A program made the translations under genes and the position numbers. A stretch of 21,286 nucleotides of DNA from Saccoglossus kowalevskii (lineage: Eukaryota; Hemichordata; Enteropneusta; Harrimaniidae). Of this stretch, positions 12,501 to 18,420 are shown one piece after another; position 1 is the stretch's first letter; each line of letters starts with the position of its first letter. The notes beneath the pieces were generated by a model. The model saw only the letters and a list, made by a program, of their open reading frames with translations. It was not told where the DNA came from and searched no databases. The stretch lies in NCBI RefSeq assembly GCF_000003605.2, contig NW_003128865.1:285919-307204 (forward strand), written 5' to 3'.

Positions 12501-15500
12501 AAATATAAAATTAAATTAAATTCACGCTGCAAATTACATCAGATTTTTTACATGAGATTGATACTAATTAACATTAACAAATATATTGGTGACGAACTAT
12601 GGAATACATCATCAAAAATCCATCAGGAAATATACATATATGTTAATGCCAGTATCCGTAATTAGCCAACTAAATGTCAATTCTTCTCATAGTCAATGAA
12701 TTCTGATCCAAACTAACCAAGTTTAACTCCATATGATGTGCATTCCATTTATATTACATATTTATAATAAAGTGATATATTGAGCGTAGATCCACTTAGC
12801 CCAATTAAATACATAAACTCGGCACAAAATAAAACCAATACACACCTGAATTTCAAAAGAATAATTCTCCAAATAATTGCATGCACCTACCACTTTCCAC
12901 CATCAAAGATAACTATAGACTCAGCCGAATCACTAAACCATGACCTTTGACCTTTACTGACTCTAAATATTATAATTTTTAATCTAACCTGAATTCCACT
13001 CACCCAAACAAACAAACAAACAAACAAGTACTGGCGTAAAACCCTTGTGCAATTTTCCAGTATTTTGTCTATGTGGCCCAGCTGAGCTGTCACTCTACGG
13101 GTAATGTGTGAGTCCACCATTAAGAATCAGGTTATTTCTGATAAAAAATCAACTACGATTTTAAGGCTTGGTTATTCTGCTGGCATGTTTATTTGGAAAA
13201 TTCCTGCTTGACATTGCTTCTAGTTAAACATAAATACCATGTTACATAATAGTTTACTATGTAAGCGTCTTGTGTCTATTTAATTCTAGCTCATCCATTG
13301 TACATATATTAGAAGATAAGAAACTCATTGAAAAGGATGGGATGATTACTGATCAGTCAGAATTACAGAAAAACGTGGGCGACAGTTTAGATGAAAAAGA
13401 TGCTGACAATAATGGTATTAAGAAGGACCTGGTCGAAAGCGAGTGAGTTTATGTGATTGTATCAGCACACGTAATTCAAATTGTTTCTATAACATTCTAG
13501 GTTGTTACCATTTGTATTCGTATTACATTTGTATATTCTCATGTATATTTACTTCAAGCGTGCCAGTCGTTGAGAAGGCAGGTGTTAAGAAACTCATTGA
13601 AAAGGATAAGCTGTCGAGGGATCAGTCGAAATTAAAAAGCGGCGTTGGGGACAATTTAGATGAGAAGAACGTCGACAAGAATGGTATTAAGAAGGACTCG
13701 AACGAGTGAGTTTAATTATATCAAAACACATAATACAAATAATTTCTAGAAAACTCGAATATGTTGTTTCCTTTTGTAATGTGAACTTGCAATGCATATG
13801 GTCCATTCTCTTCAAGTGCTTCCGTTACCAAGAAAGCAGGTGTTACGAAGCAAAATAAGAAGCTAAAGGACAAAGATAATCTATCTAGTGATCAGTCAAA
13901 ACTAAAAAACGGCGTTGGGGACAATTTAGATGTCAAGAATGTCGACAAGAATGGTATTAAGAAGGACTCGAACAAGTGAGTGTATGTAATGTTATAAGCT
14001 CATACAAAATGGTTTCCAAGAAATTAAAGATTAATAATGAGAAAAATGGGAAAAAGAAGCCAAAATATAGTGATCAGTCAAAATTAAAGGGAGACCTTTT
14101 AAAAAAATTTGATGAGAAAGATGGTAGTAAAGAGTTGATTTTTTTAAAATTGGATGAGCTCAATTTAGAATATAAGTCGTTTCTCGTGTTCAAGATTAGT
14201 TTATAATACATATGTCTGTTTTCGTACATATTCTCTCAAGGTCATCCGTCGTTCATAAAGCAGGGGATACGAATCTGAATGAAAAGAAGAAGCTGTCTAG
14301 TGATCAGTCTAAATTAAAGCAAAGTTCAGGCGTAAAAGATGACACTCGGACGTCAGACAGTGCGTCGAAGAAAGAGTTCACTTCATTGTCGCAGATGAAA
14401 TATACCAATCAGAAAACTGGGAAGGATGCCACGGTAGAGCATAATTCACTAGCGATTGAGAAAGATGGTACACTAGTGAATACTCTATCTGCACCTGAAA
14501 ATAATAACAGGAAAGACAGTGTAATAGGTCCTCTTCCGGATATGTCCAAGCAGAATGAAACAAAACCAAGGAAATTGAAAAAGGGTCAGTCAATGTCTTA
14601 ACACATTGGTTGTAGAAAAGTCATTATTAGGTCAATAAGCGACGAAACAGACAAAAAGGTTCAAGCATTTGACTGAAAGAAAATGAACAAAGTGAGATTA
14701 TGATATCGGAGATTGTACTAAGTCAGTTCCATTTGTTTCTCAATGCAGGATTGTCGACAAGAAGTCTTGTTTCAAACAAGAACTTGACTAGCAAAGGTGA
14801 GTACATAATACTTTATTAAGATCTAATAGAATCAGTCATTGCTGCTGCACTCTGCATCAACTTCATTCAATCCTGGCAAAAAATTCCATTTAGTAGTGGT
14901 CTTCCTATTTTCAAAATTTAATTCAGTATCCTACAAATATAGATATGGAGACTAGTTAATTTAAGAAATTAAAAAGTACAGAGCTATTAATCATGTAAGA
15001 ATTATAATGTCGTTTTATGAACCTTAGCATTAAAACTACTGTGTTATTACGACAATTTGGATGGAAAATATGTTTTATAACATGCTTTGGAGTGCGGTTG
15101 TCTATATTCAGAACATAAACTAATATCAAACTAATATCGATTCTCTCGTATTCAGAAATGTCACAATCAAGAACCAGTCTCCAACAAAGTCGCTCGGGTA
15201 AGTACACATTGATAAAACATATCAAATTGCGCATTTTAGATTTAAAAGATAATAATGGCAACAAGGAGGTAACTGCACAAATAATAATATTATAATATAG
15301 TATAGCAATCATTGATATTTAAATTATCATTCAATAATAATGTCAGAAATCCACGAACTCTTCATGCACTGACAAAAAATCCGCAAATATTCGATAACAA
15401 TCTTATAATTGAGGTGAACAACGTCTACTTGTAGCTGCATGGTAGAACTAGATTGATGTTCTTATTTTATATCTTTTATTTTATATTTGTAAAATATTTT

Positions 15501-16611
15501 TCGAACTGCCGTTTTTTTTAGCTATTGTCAAAATGTTTTTGTTTCTGGAGTGACCTTCTGAATTTAGGTTCTTCTCAAGTCTGTCATAAATATATATCTA
15601 ATCTGCTGTACGAAATTATTGATGTTTTTGGGCTCGGAAGCGCAGTGGTATTTTTTTAGTTCACTGTACATATAGAGCCATTAAATCGTTAGGACAGTTT
15701 CCATAACCATTTATATGCAAAATTGTAAATCTAAATAAAGTCCAATAAACGTATATCCAATGTCACGTCTCAGTTATCCACAGTGTTATCACTATCTACC
15801 ACGGCTTGTGACATATGTGACGATTTAGATGAAAATCATGGTGTCTGTATAACATGCTTTAGAGTGCGACTGTCTTTATTTAGGACATATACTAACAATT
15901 CAATTCTCTACATGTATAAACCCTCAAGTATAATGTTTAAATATGAAATACTCACGGTGTATTTTGAAACCCACACCAATACATATATTTTCATTGCAGA
16001 AAACAGAGCACGAAAATATATGGGTACTAAAGCCGGTTACAAATCACATACGTGTGTTTACTCTTTACAACTAGACATACTAACCAAACTTTCTGTACAC
16101 AATACATTCAAAGTTTACATAACAATGTAACGTCCGCCTATTAGTGTCATTGACCTCCCACACAATGCATAACCATTTACAAGAAAATTCAAATAGAGTC
16201 TAATAAACATGTGTGTGACGTATATACAATGTCACGCCATTCTACAAACAATACGAGTGATGTAGTTTTTTGAACATAGTATTGGAATTCCAACGAGAAC
16301 AATCTGTGATGTACACCATCATTGTGATTTGAATTTACATGCAATTTACACGTCACAAAGGTAATTTTACGTTTTGCACTTATTTGCCTAGCTGTATATT
16401 TTCAGGTCAATATTGTATCTATTATACTATTTTTTTCACTTGCTGAATATTTGTCAGTCGTTTGTTTGTTTTTGTGGTTGTTTTATTTTTACTACATAAT
16501 TTTAATTGATTATATTTTACAGTTAGAAGACCCAGAGATGACAAGGACAATTTTAGTATTTCCAGCAGAGTAACCGAAAAATTCAAACCTGAAGGGCTGA
16601 AATGGTTTTAA
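323..16611 (+). CDS. Cadherin-like single-pass transmembrane receptor, 3' part (17 exons, partial gene)
   Basis: This is the gene-level entry. Joining exons 323-508, 607-954, 1330-1623, 4664-4957, 6510-6833, 7401-7597, 7700-8375, 8626-8785, 9975-10175, 11655-12062, 13290-13442, 13559-13705, 13817-13975, 14241-14584, 14749-14796, 15156-15197 and 16523-16611 gives one uninterrupted frame of about 1355 residues. All introns are GT-AG and the phases match at every junction. In order it encodes about eight EC repeats (residues 1 to about 830), a membrane-adjacent domain (about 830-975), a transmembrane helix (about 977-1001) and a Lys/Asp/Ser-rich cytoplasmic tail (about 1002-1355). By family knowledge EC repeats mediate calcium-dependent adhesion at the cell surface. 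The partner and exact role are inference. The N-terminus, signal peptide and promoter are outside the window. No classical cadherin tail (catenin-binding region) or laminin-G/EGF modules are seen, so it is not a classical or Fat/CELSR-type 3' end; CDH23/PCDH15-like proteins are the nearest architectural comparison. Confidence 0.85.
607..954 (+). CDS. Exon 2: end of EC repeat a and first half of EC repeat b
   Basis: The acceptor TTAAAG ends at 606 and the donor is GTTAGT from 955. The exon is phase 1 to phase 1, 116 codons. It reads PGFDTIHEYVVDLVLEDLND, the G-strand side of repeat a, and then starts repeat b with DAPYNATIGEH and ITATDADGQANDVTF. ATDADG is a good DxD calcium motif. The linker between the repeats has only DAP where a canonical cadherin has DxNDNxP. 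Confidence 0.85.
955..1329 (+). other. Intron 2, nothing further recognised
   Basis: This 375-base GT-AG intron ends in a good acceptor (CCATCTGCAG). An open stretch at 1071-1274 has no domain and no coding character. Confidence 0.6.
1330..1623 (+). CDS. Exon 3: end of EC repeat b and first half of EC repeat c
   Basis: The acceptor CTGCAG ends at 1329 and the donor GTAAAC starts at 1624. Phase 1 to 1, 98 codons. GFDYETGTNVYELFITVSDT is the typical LDYE...Y.L.V.v.D pattern that closes repeat b. LDELEPMI stands in for the DxNDNxP linker. Repeat c opens with LPDSITISESVLGSVFIVEW and stops at GPFSINATG. It has exactly the same length and break point as exon 4. Confidence 0.88.
2011..2024. repeat. 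Perfect 14-base palindrome CACGTCATGACGTG
   Basis: The bases equal their own reverse complement. Two CGTCA/TGACG half sites, the core recognised by many bZIP factors, meet head to head. It lies in intron 3, just beyond the 3' end of the antisense element. A regulatory role is inference. Confidence 0.4.
2130..3730 (-). mobile_element. Decayed multicopy invertebrate ORF (transposon-like), antisense in intron 3
   Basis: Read on the minus strand, one ancestral protein can be followed through several frames broken by stops and frameshifts. In order the pieces are NPNAGTRSIKRVISLHMGLY and AKRPRIFQHDI (about 3680-3545), IDLCWIETDLYGPATVKQII (about 3470-3410), EKMSEFDQFLGSKPLF (about 3215-3150), YLDWELHLRALEMFTTY (about 3090-3045), KSDPEIYGEFLKG (about 2983-2945), GADHALDQINRSMKVSGGLV (about 2900-2840), VSPELQDELHKLND (about 2795-2750), KGGNTNLWPPVKQLN (about 2518-2470), KEDWSLFACLLVVCKS (about 2440-2390) and LPSPNGYGWKMEE (about 2215-2175). 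From memory this matches a large uncharacterised protein family present in many copies in cnidarian and mollusc genomes, which I cannot name. Fragments are missing between about 2390 and 2215. The piece is an intronic insertion and cannot make a protein. Confidence 0.7.
3802..3814 (-). promoter_or_regulatory. DR1-type nuclear-receptor motif GGGTCAAAGGTCA
   Basis: The plus strand reads TGACCTTTGACCC. Its complement is two AGGTCA-like half sites spaced by one base, the consensus bound by RXR, HNF4 and COUP-type receptors. A near-identical copy lies at 12941-12953. There is no other evidence of function. Confidence 0.3.
4664..4957 (+). CDS. Exon 4: end of EC repeat c and first half of EC repeat d
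   Basis: The acceptor CTTATTAG ends at 4663 and the donor GTAAGT starts at 4958. Phase 1 to 1, 98 codons. Joined to exon 3 it reads INATGSVNVVSPGLNYK, an intact mid-repeat junction, so nothing is missing across the 3 kb intron. The LDYE position has become LNYK and the linker is LPNLGPEI, so the calcium ligands of this junction look lost. Repeat d opens with TIQISEMSAGGTDIFVVQAV and stops at GNFGYNSS. Confidence 0.88.
5220..5360. repeat. Imperfect foldback, arms 5220-5239 and 5341-5360
   Basis: GGAGTGACCATTAGAAACTT pairs with the reverse complement of AATTTCTAATAGTCGCCTCC, with one shared ATTAGAAA core plus GGAG and GAC matches and two one-base gaps. The arms enclose about 100 bases. It may be a remnant of a small inverted-repeat element, but no target-site duplication was recognised. 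Confidence 0.3.
6010..6237 (+). mobile_element. Integrase/transposase N-terminal-like fragment with one in-frame stop
   Basis: One frame runs from about 6010 to a stop at 6235-6237, broken only by TAA at 6106-6108. It reads RGLIKLEIENKVNAE, stop, VSVLVKQGTTHDEINSRLAT and GISERSLRHF. The order of a G-x-THxxI segment followed by a SERSxRxF segment resembles the helix-turn-helix start of integrase-like multicopy ORFs of aquatic animals, as I recall them. The downstream catalytic domain is not visible. It is a short intronic fossil and the family assignment is tentative. Confidence 0.4.
6510..6833 (+). CDS. Exon 5: end of EC repeat d and first half of EC repeat e
   Basis: The acceptor AAACACAG ends at 6509 and the donor GTAAGC starts at 6834. 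Phase 1 to 1, 108 codons. ILNFETVDEYTLSVTCHDLG closes repeat d. ITDENEAPIL is close to a canonical DxNDNxP linker. Repeat e opens with TVKVPEDALNSVSIFQADGY and keeps DVDGNSLSFSL, a good DxD site. The exon stops before the turn that exon 6 completes. Confidence 0.9.
6834..7400 (+). other. Intron 5, with a small inverted repeat
   Basis: This 567-base intron contains TGCAAGTGAAA (7139-7149) and TTTCACGTGCA (7185-7195), which pair at 10 of 11 positions around a GC-richer loop, and a GTGTGTGT stretch near 7075-7090. A 10-base tandem ATAGCTGCAA lies at 6961-6980. No gene is seen. Confidence 0.55.
7401..7597 (+). CDS. Exon 6: end of EC repeat e and start of EC repeat f
   Basis: The acceptor TTACAAACAG ends at 7400 and the donor GTGAGA starts at 7598. 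Phase 1 to 0. The peptide NGNDGTVSISNNPAFDFEDV continues repeat e, with FDFE at the LDRE position, then EATDGEFTATGTLTV and the linker DVAEPPVF. It ends at VYIDEEQ, the opening strand of repeat f. It breaks the run of phase-1 introns seen in exons 1 to 5. Confidence 0.9.
7700..8375 (+). CDS. Exon 7: EC repeats f and g and start of h (longest exon)
   Basis: The acceptor ATCTTTACAG ends at 7699 and the donor GTAGGA starts at 8376. Phase 0 to 1, 676 bases, about twice the neighbouring exons. Repeat f has VTDVDDVLTDLTY and MDYEASF. The linker YDNAPIF is near canonical. Repeat g runs from YSADVFDGESQGSPVLQGLA through ATDVDLFDIITYSIEP to FTLVATDLGSNQDTAFVQV, with QPINSS where LDRE is expected. After SNERPYW begins a weak eighth repeat, h. 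NSS, NFT and NDT sequons are possible N-glycosylation sites. Confidence 0.92.
8626..8785 (+). CDS. Exon 8: degenerate last EC repeat h
   Basis: The acceptor TTATATTTCAG ends at 8625 and the donor GTGAGT starts at 8786. Phase 1 to 2. SIIYKLYMPNTRFRITTDGQ then VFVAGKLMAEEEYILMYYVE follows the EC order (Y-x-L, F-x-I, G-x-V, Y-x-L, D), but there is no LDRE and no DxNDN. The repeat therefore probably binds little or no calcium at its lower end, as is common for the membrane-proximal EC repeat. Confidence 0.82.
8786..9974 (+). other. Intron 8 (1.2 kb), no gene seen
   Basis: AT-rich sequence with short inverted repeats, for example TGTGTATA (9403-9410) facing TATACACA (9415-9422). An open minus-strand stretch at 9637-9876 is less AT-rich than its surroundings but has no recognisable domain. 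Confidence 0.5.
9975..10175 (+). CDS. Exon 9: first half of membrane-adjacent domain
   Basis: The acceptor ATCATCTACAG ends at 9974 and the donor GTGAGT starts at 10176. Phase 2 to 2, 67 codons. MVLVNIHLGISVADFTSSRQ, then FISALNKRYKPWKYRI and TVSTRKLLQ. This is not an EC repeat. A strand, a helix with regularly spaced residues (TAFISALNKRY) and another strand (YRISSIRS) suggest a small alpha/beta fold of the ferredoxin-like SEA or membrane-adjacent (MAD) type, as known before the membrane in CDH23 and PCDH15. That link is inference from position and pattern. Confidence 0.8.
10176..11654 (+). other. Intron 9 (1.5 kb), short direct repeats only
   Basis: GAAACTATGAACA occurs at 10661-10673 and 10691-10703 inside similar AT-rich sequence, and ATACCCTTA is repeated in tandem near 11039-11056. 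No gene or element was recognised. Confidence 0.55.
11655..12062 (+). CDS. Exon 10: rest of membrane-adjacent domain, transmembrane helix, start of tail
   Basis: The acceptor TTTTATTTTCAG ends at 11654 and the donor GTAAGT starts at 12063. Phase 2 to 2, 136 codons. NTAIVVYALKNDL and KEFVYFVDLAEAM complete the membrane-adjacent domain. An acidic, Thr/Ser-containing juxtamembrane stretch follows. VTIAILILLVIIVIVSI (from 11908) is a clear transmembrane helix that runs through CCCCWFII to about 11982 and is followed by RKKAR, the positive cytoplasmic stop. The four adjacent cysteines at the inner leaflet are likely palmitoylation sites by analogy. The tail begins SDKQEITSRADVDKSGENNL. Confidence 0.92.
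12063..13289 (+). other. Intron 10 (1.2 kb) with low-complexity repeats
   Basis: (TTTAT)n at 12346-12367 and (AAAAT)n at 12478-12499 are complementary and could fold together across about 110 bases. A (CAAA)n microsatellite lies at about 13005-13027. A DR1 motif at 12941-12953 is listed separately. No gene is seen. Confidence 0.65.
12941..12953 (-). promoter_or_regulatory. Perfect DR1 nuclear-receptor motif AGGTCAAAGGTCA
   Basis: The plus strand reads TGACCTTTGACCT, whose complement is two perfect AGGTCA half sites one base apart. It is the second DR1 in this gene, both in the same orientation and both intronic (the other is at 3802). Function is not shown. Confidence 0.35.
13290..13442 (+). 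CDS. Exon 11: tail repeat unit 1
   Basis: The acceptor TTAATTCTAG ends at 13289 and the donor GTGAGT starts at 13443. Phase 2 to 2, 51 codons. KKLIEKDGMITDQSELQKNV followed by GDSLDEKDADNNGIKKDL is the most diverged member of the tandem exon set. Its LIEKD and DQS-L segments and the GDxLDEK...NGIKKD end match exon 12. It is highly charged and without hydrophobic segments, so it is probably disordered. Confidence 0.85.
13559..13705 (+). CDS. Exon 12: tail repeat unit 2
   Basis: The acceptor TATTTACTTCAAG ends at 13558 and the donor GTGAGT starts at 13706. Phase 2 to 2, 49 codons. VKKLIEKDKLSRDQSKLK, then VGDNLDEKNVDKNGIKKDSN. Nearly the whole second half is shared with exon 13, including synonymous positions. 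The flanking introns (116 and 111 bases) also start alike, which points to duplication of exon plus intron. Confidence 0.87.
13817..13975 (+). CDS. Exon 13: tail repeat unit 3
   Basis: The acceptor TTCTCTTCAAG ends at 13816 and the donor GTGAGT starts at 13976. Phase 2 to 2, 53 codons. KKLKDKDNLSSDQSKLK, then VGDNLDVKNVDKNGIKKDSN. It is closest to exon 12, from which it differs by a few substitutions and an added Lys-rich stretch at the start. It is the most recent-looking duplicate of the series. Confidence 0.87.
14018..14206 (+). pseudogene. Decayed tail-repeat exon inside intron 13
   Basis: The frame beginning KKLKINNEKNGKKK continues into YSDQSKLKGDLLKKFDEKDG and SKEL, a fourth match to the exon 12/13 unit. 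It has no usable acceptor. The preceding bases from 13976 still look like the start of the neighbouring introns (GTGAGTGTATGT), and AG dinucleotides at 13997 or 14020 would leave a far too short intron. It also lacks the NGIKKDSN end and donor, and ends in TAA at 14204-14206. It is best read as a copy broken by a deletion that fused intron to exon. Splicing from 13976 to 14240 removes it. Confidence 0.65.
14241..14584 (+). CDS. Exon 14: tail repeat unit plus unique Ser/Lys/Asn-rich region
   Basis: The acceptor TATTCTCTCAAG ends at 14240 and the donor GTCAGT starts at 14585. Phase 2 to 1. It opens with SSVVHKAGDTNLNEKKKLSS and DQSKLK, the repeat unit, and then becomes unique: SASKKEFTSLSQMKYTNQKT and later NETKPRKLKKG. 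GTCAGT is a less common donor with C at +3. If it is not used, the frame stops at TAA 14599-14601 after GQSMS. I prefer splicing because the next three exons then join in frame. Confidence 0.8.
14749..14796 (+). CDS. Exon 15: 48-base small exon of the tail
   Basis: The acceptor TTTCTCAATGCAG ends at 14748 and the donor GTGAGT starts at 14797. Phase 1 to 1, 16 codons: LSTRSLVSNKNLTSK plus the split glycine codon. Both splice sites are strong, and the length keeps the frame whether it is included or skipped. It is Ser/Thr rich with basic residues, so it could be phosphorylated. Confidence 0.7.
15040..15765. repeat. Imperfect tandem duplication, first unit (A1...B1)
   Basis: Block A1 (about 15040-15148) matches block A2 (about 15806-15909), with a core TATAACATGCTTT then GAGTGCG and TGTCT at 15076-15103 and 15848-15875. 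Block B1 (about 15701-15765) matches B2 (about 16167-16236), sharing CATAACCATTTA, AATAAAC and ACAATGTCACG-like pieces. The order A1, B1, A2, B2 shows an old tandem duplication with large indels. Exon 16 lies inside the first unit. Confidence 0.6.
15156..15197 (+). CDS. Exon 16: 42-base small exon of the tail
   Basis: The acceptor CTCTCGTATTCAG ends at 15155 and the donor GTAAGT starts at 15198. Phase 1 to 1, 14 codons, read as EMSQSRTSLQQSRS. Like exon 15 it is Ser/Arg rich and could be an in-frame cassette exon. It sits directly after the first copy of an intronic duplication. Confidence 0.7.
15806..16236. repeat. Imperfect tandem duplication, second unit (A2...B2)
   Basis: This is the downstream partner of the unit at 15040-15765, shorter by about 300 bases. 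A possible small exon lies within it at 16000-16035. The open frame at 15783-16130 crosses the unit but has no domain and is not taken as a gene. Confidence 0.6.
16000..16035 (+). CDS. Possible extra small cassette exon (duplicate of the small-exon type)
   Basis: A good acceptor (TATTTTCATTGCAG, ending 15999) is followed by 36 open bases in phase 1, ENRARKYMGTKA, ending at a weak donor GTTACA. Its phase and size fit the neighbouring 48- and 42-base exons. The peptide is not clearly similar to exon 16 and the donor is poor, so it may be unused. Confidence 0.25.
16523..16611 (+). CDS. Exon 17: last coding exon, C-terminus EGLKWF
   Basis: The acceptor TATATTTTACAG ends at 16522. Phase 1 in, stop TAA at 16609-16611. 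After a split Val codon it reads RRPRDDKDNFSISSRVTEKF and KPEGLKWF. It is the only short exon downstream that continues the frame of exons 14 to 16. The hydrophobic C-terminus resembles a short binding motif but does not fit a standard class I PDZ ligand. Confidence 0.7.
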
Positions 16612-17562
16612 ACATCAAATAGTAAAATCGCGCTCATTTACGCTTCTAGTGATATAAGTAAATATTCACAACTGGTGAATCATATACAATGCCTTTAGTC
16701 TATAACATGCTGTTGACAGAACAAGTATCAACCTCATATCTTCATTCCTCACTTTGGGGCATCCATGAATAAAACACATTTGACCATGTTATATACACCA
16801 TGTAATTGACATTTGCACGTTAAATTTATTTTGTTCAAACTCACAATTTACGTGTATAAACTGATTTGGCCAATGTTGTCCCTTGTCATAATAAATTTTG
16901 AATTGGCATGTTTCTGACACCAGAATAGGATTTGTTTTGGTTCCTAGAACTGAACAAACCATGTTGTTATTGAACTTGTGTTGGCATTGCATGTGTCCGC
17001 TTAAATTGATGTTATAGAATGTTACGTAATCATAGATAAGTAATTCGAAAATTATTCATTGCAGGATTTTCATTTCTTCAAATCACGAACGCGCATTACG
17101 TTTGAATTTTGTTTATTATATACACCAGATGGAGTGAATAGTGTCACTCATTATCTTAGCAGTACTCATCCAATATTATATAATGACAGATGATACCTGT
17201 CAAATTGTGAAACTATTGATTCATTACCCGCCATATATACATAACACTGATCGAGTATATCGAGTAGTATACACCTGTCAGTTGATTTTCCAAACTTTTT
17301 AAACAATTAGCAAAATGTAATTCATGTACATGTTTGTACCAGAGCACATGTCACAATTATGTTAAGTTAACAATATAAACTTTATAAACTTTTTTTAGTG
17401 TTATGTTGTTGTCACAAAAATAGCTGGAGTGTCTTCTTTGTTCGCATTTAATATCGTATCTTACATTTTATTTTCTTGTTTAGAAATGAGGTTTGTCTGT
17501 ATATCATATTTTAAATATATCATCTTCTATATTCATACTCATCTATTTATTTCTGTGATTTT
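16612..17562. other. 3' untranslated region and flank, no further gene
   Basis: Apart from the two AATAAA signals this is AT-rich sequence without coding signal. The plus-strand open stretch at 17429-17740 runs opposite the LINE remnant and is spurious. Confidence 0.6.
16768..16773 (+). terminator. Probable polyadenylation signal AATAAA
   Basis: This is the first AATAAA after the stop codon, giving a 3' untranslated region of roughly 180 bases. A second AATAAA at 16890-16895 is an alternative. Confidence 0.5.
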
Positions 17563-18420
17563 TTATGACAAATACAATGGTACAATATTATGCATGCATT
17601 TAAACATCATTATAGCAGACTGCATTTTCCATTGCTGGTTAATGGGGTGCCAGTTTAGTATCGTCAGTGTTTCAGATGTCGATGTAAACTTTTCCCTACC
17701 AAGGACTAATAACTTGGCAGCTCTGTTATGTAAACGTTGAGTTTGATATTACTACCACAGGTCATCCATACGACAGCACAGTATGTGATTAGGGGAAATA
17801 CTAGTAGTGCCTTAACCATTAACTCGCATGTTTTTTTATCAAGAAATTTACAAATTCTTCAAATAGCTCCAAGTCTTCCTGAAACAGATTGGGTTATCAT
17901 AATGCCATGATCATTAAAATTCAAATACTGGTCTAAAATGACGCCTAAATATTTAAAATTATCAACTACATCAATTTTAAAATTAATATTTTGAATATTA
18001 AAATATTCACGTTAGTGTGTTCCAAACCCTGTGGTACTCTAATTTGTACATGGGAAGTGCTGGACAAACTTCCATTAACATTTGTACACTGAGTACGTTC
18101 TGTCAAATAACTTGTCATCCAATCATGCTCAAGGCCTAATACTAAACTTCAACAATTTGTCAAGCAATAAAACATAATTGACAGTATAAAAGGCCTTTGA
18201 CAGGTCAATATAAATTGCGCCTGTCATTTTCCCACTATCCATATTGGAAATAATATAATCGGATACATCGAGAAGTGTGGTTTCAGTAGAGTGGGATAAC
18301 CTAAAACCAGACTGATTATTTGAAATTATACAGCTGTGTATAAACAGCATGTTCTAAGATCTTAGGAGCAATAGGTAGATAGATTGGTAGGGGTTCTCGA
18401 GTTTCTAATATAGCTGAAAA
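17563..18420 (-). mobile_element. Truncated non-LTR retrotransposon (LINE) reverse transcriptase remnant
   Basis: Minus-strand pieces follow the order of a CR1/Jockey-like reverse transcriptase: LPIYLPIAPKILEHAVYTQL (about 18390-18320), NNQSGFRLSHSTETTLLDVS (about 18320-18265), GAIYIDLSKAFYTVN (motif A, about 18220-18180), WMTSYLTERTQCTNVNGSL (about 18120-18065), VPQG (18037-18026), KYLGVILDQYLNFNDH (about 17954-17905), then ALLVFPLITYCAVVWM and LNWHPINQQWKMQSAIMMFK, ending PLYLS with stop at 17563-17565. Between VPQG and KYLG only about 70 bases remain, so the segment with the YxDD catalytic box is deleted. The D of AFD is Tyr. Several frameshifts are present. It is dead, and antisense to the cadherin-like gene. 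Confidence 0.85.

Noticed and set aside
12887-13120. Minus-strand ORF across the (CAAA)n microsatellite
   Set aside because: Part of the peptide is simply translated microsatellite, and there is no domain.
13976-14206. The intron-13 repeat copy as a normal coding exon
   Set aside because: No acceptor leaves an intron of workable length, the end of the unit is missing, and reading straight on from exon 13 meets TGA at 13977-13979.
15783-16130. Plus-strand ORF of 115 codons
   Set aside because: It crosses the intronic duplication, has low-complexity composition and no domain. Only a small part (16000-16035) looks exon-like.
18129-18350. Minus-strand ORF as an active reverse transcriptase
   Set aside because: The frame is broken at both sides and the YxDD segment is deleted.
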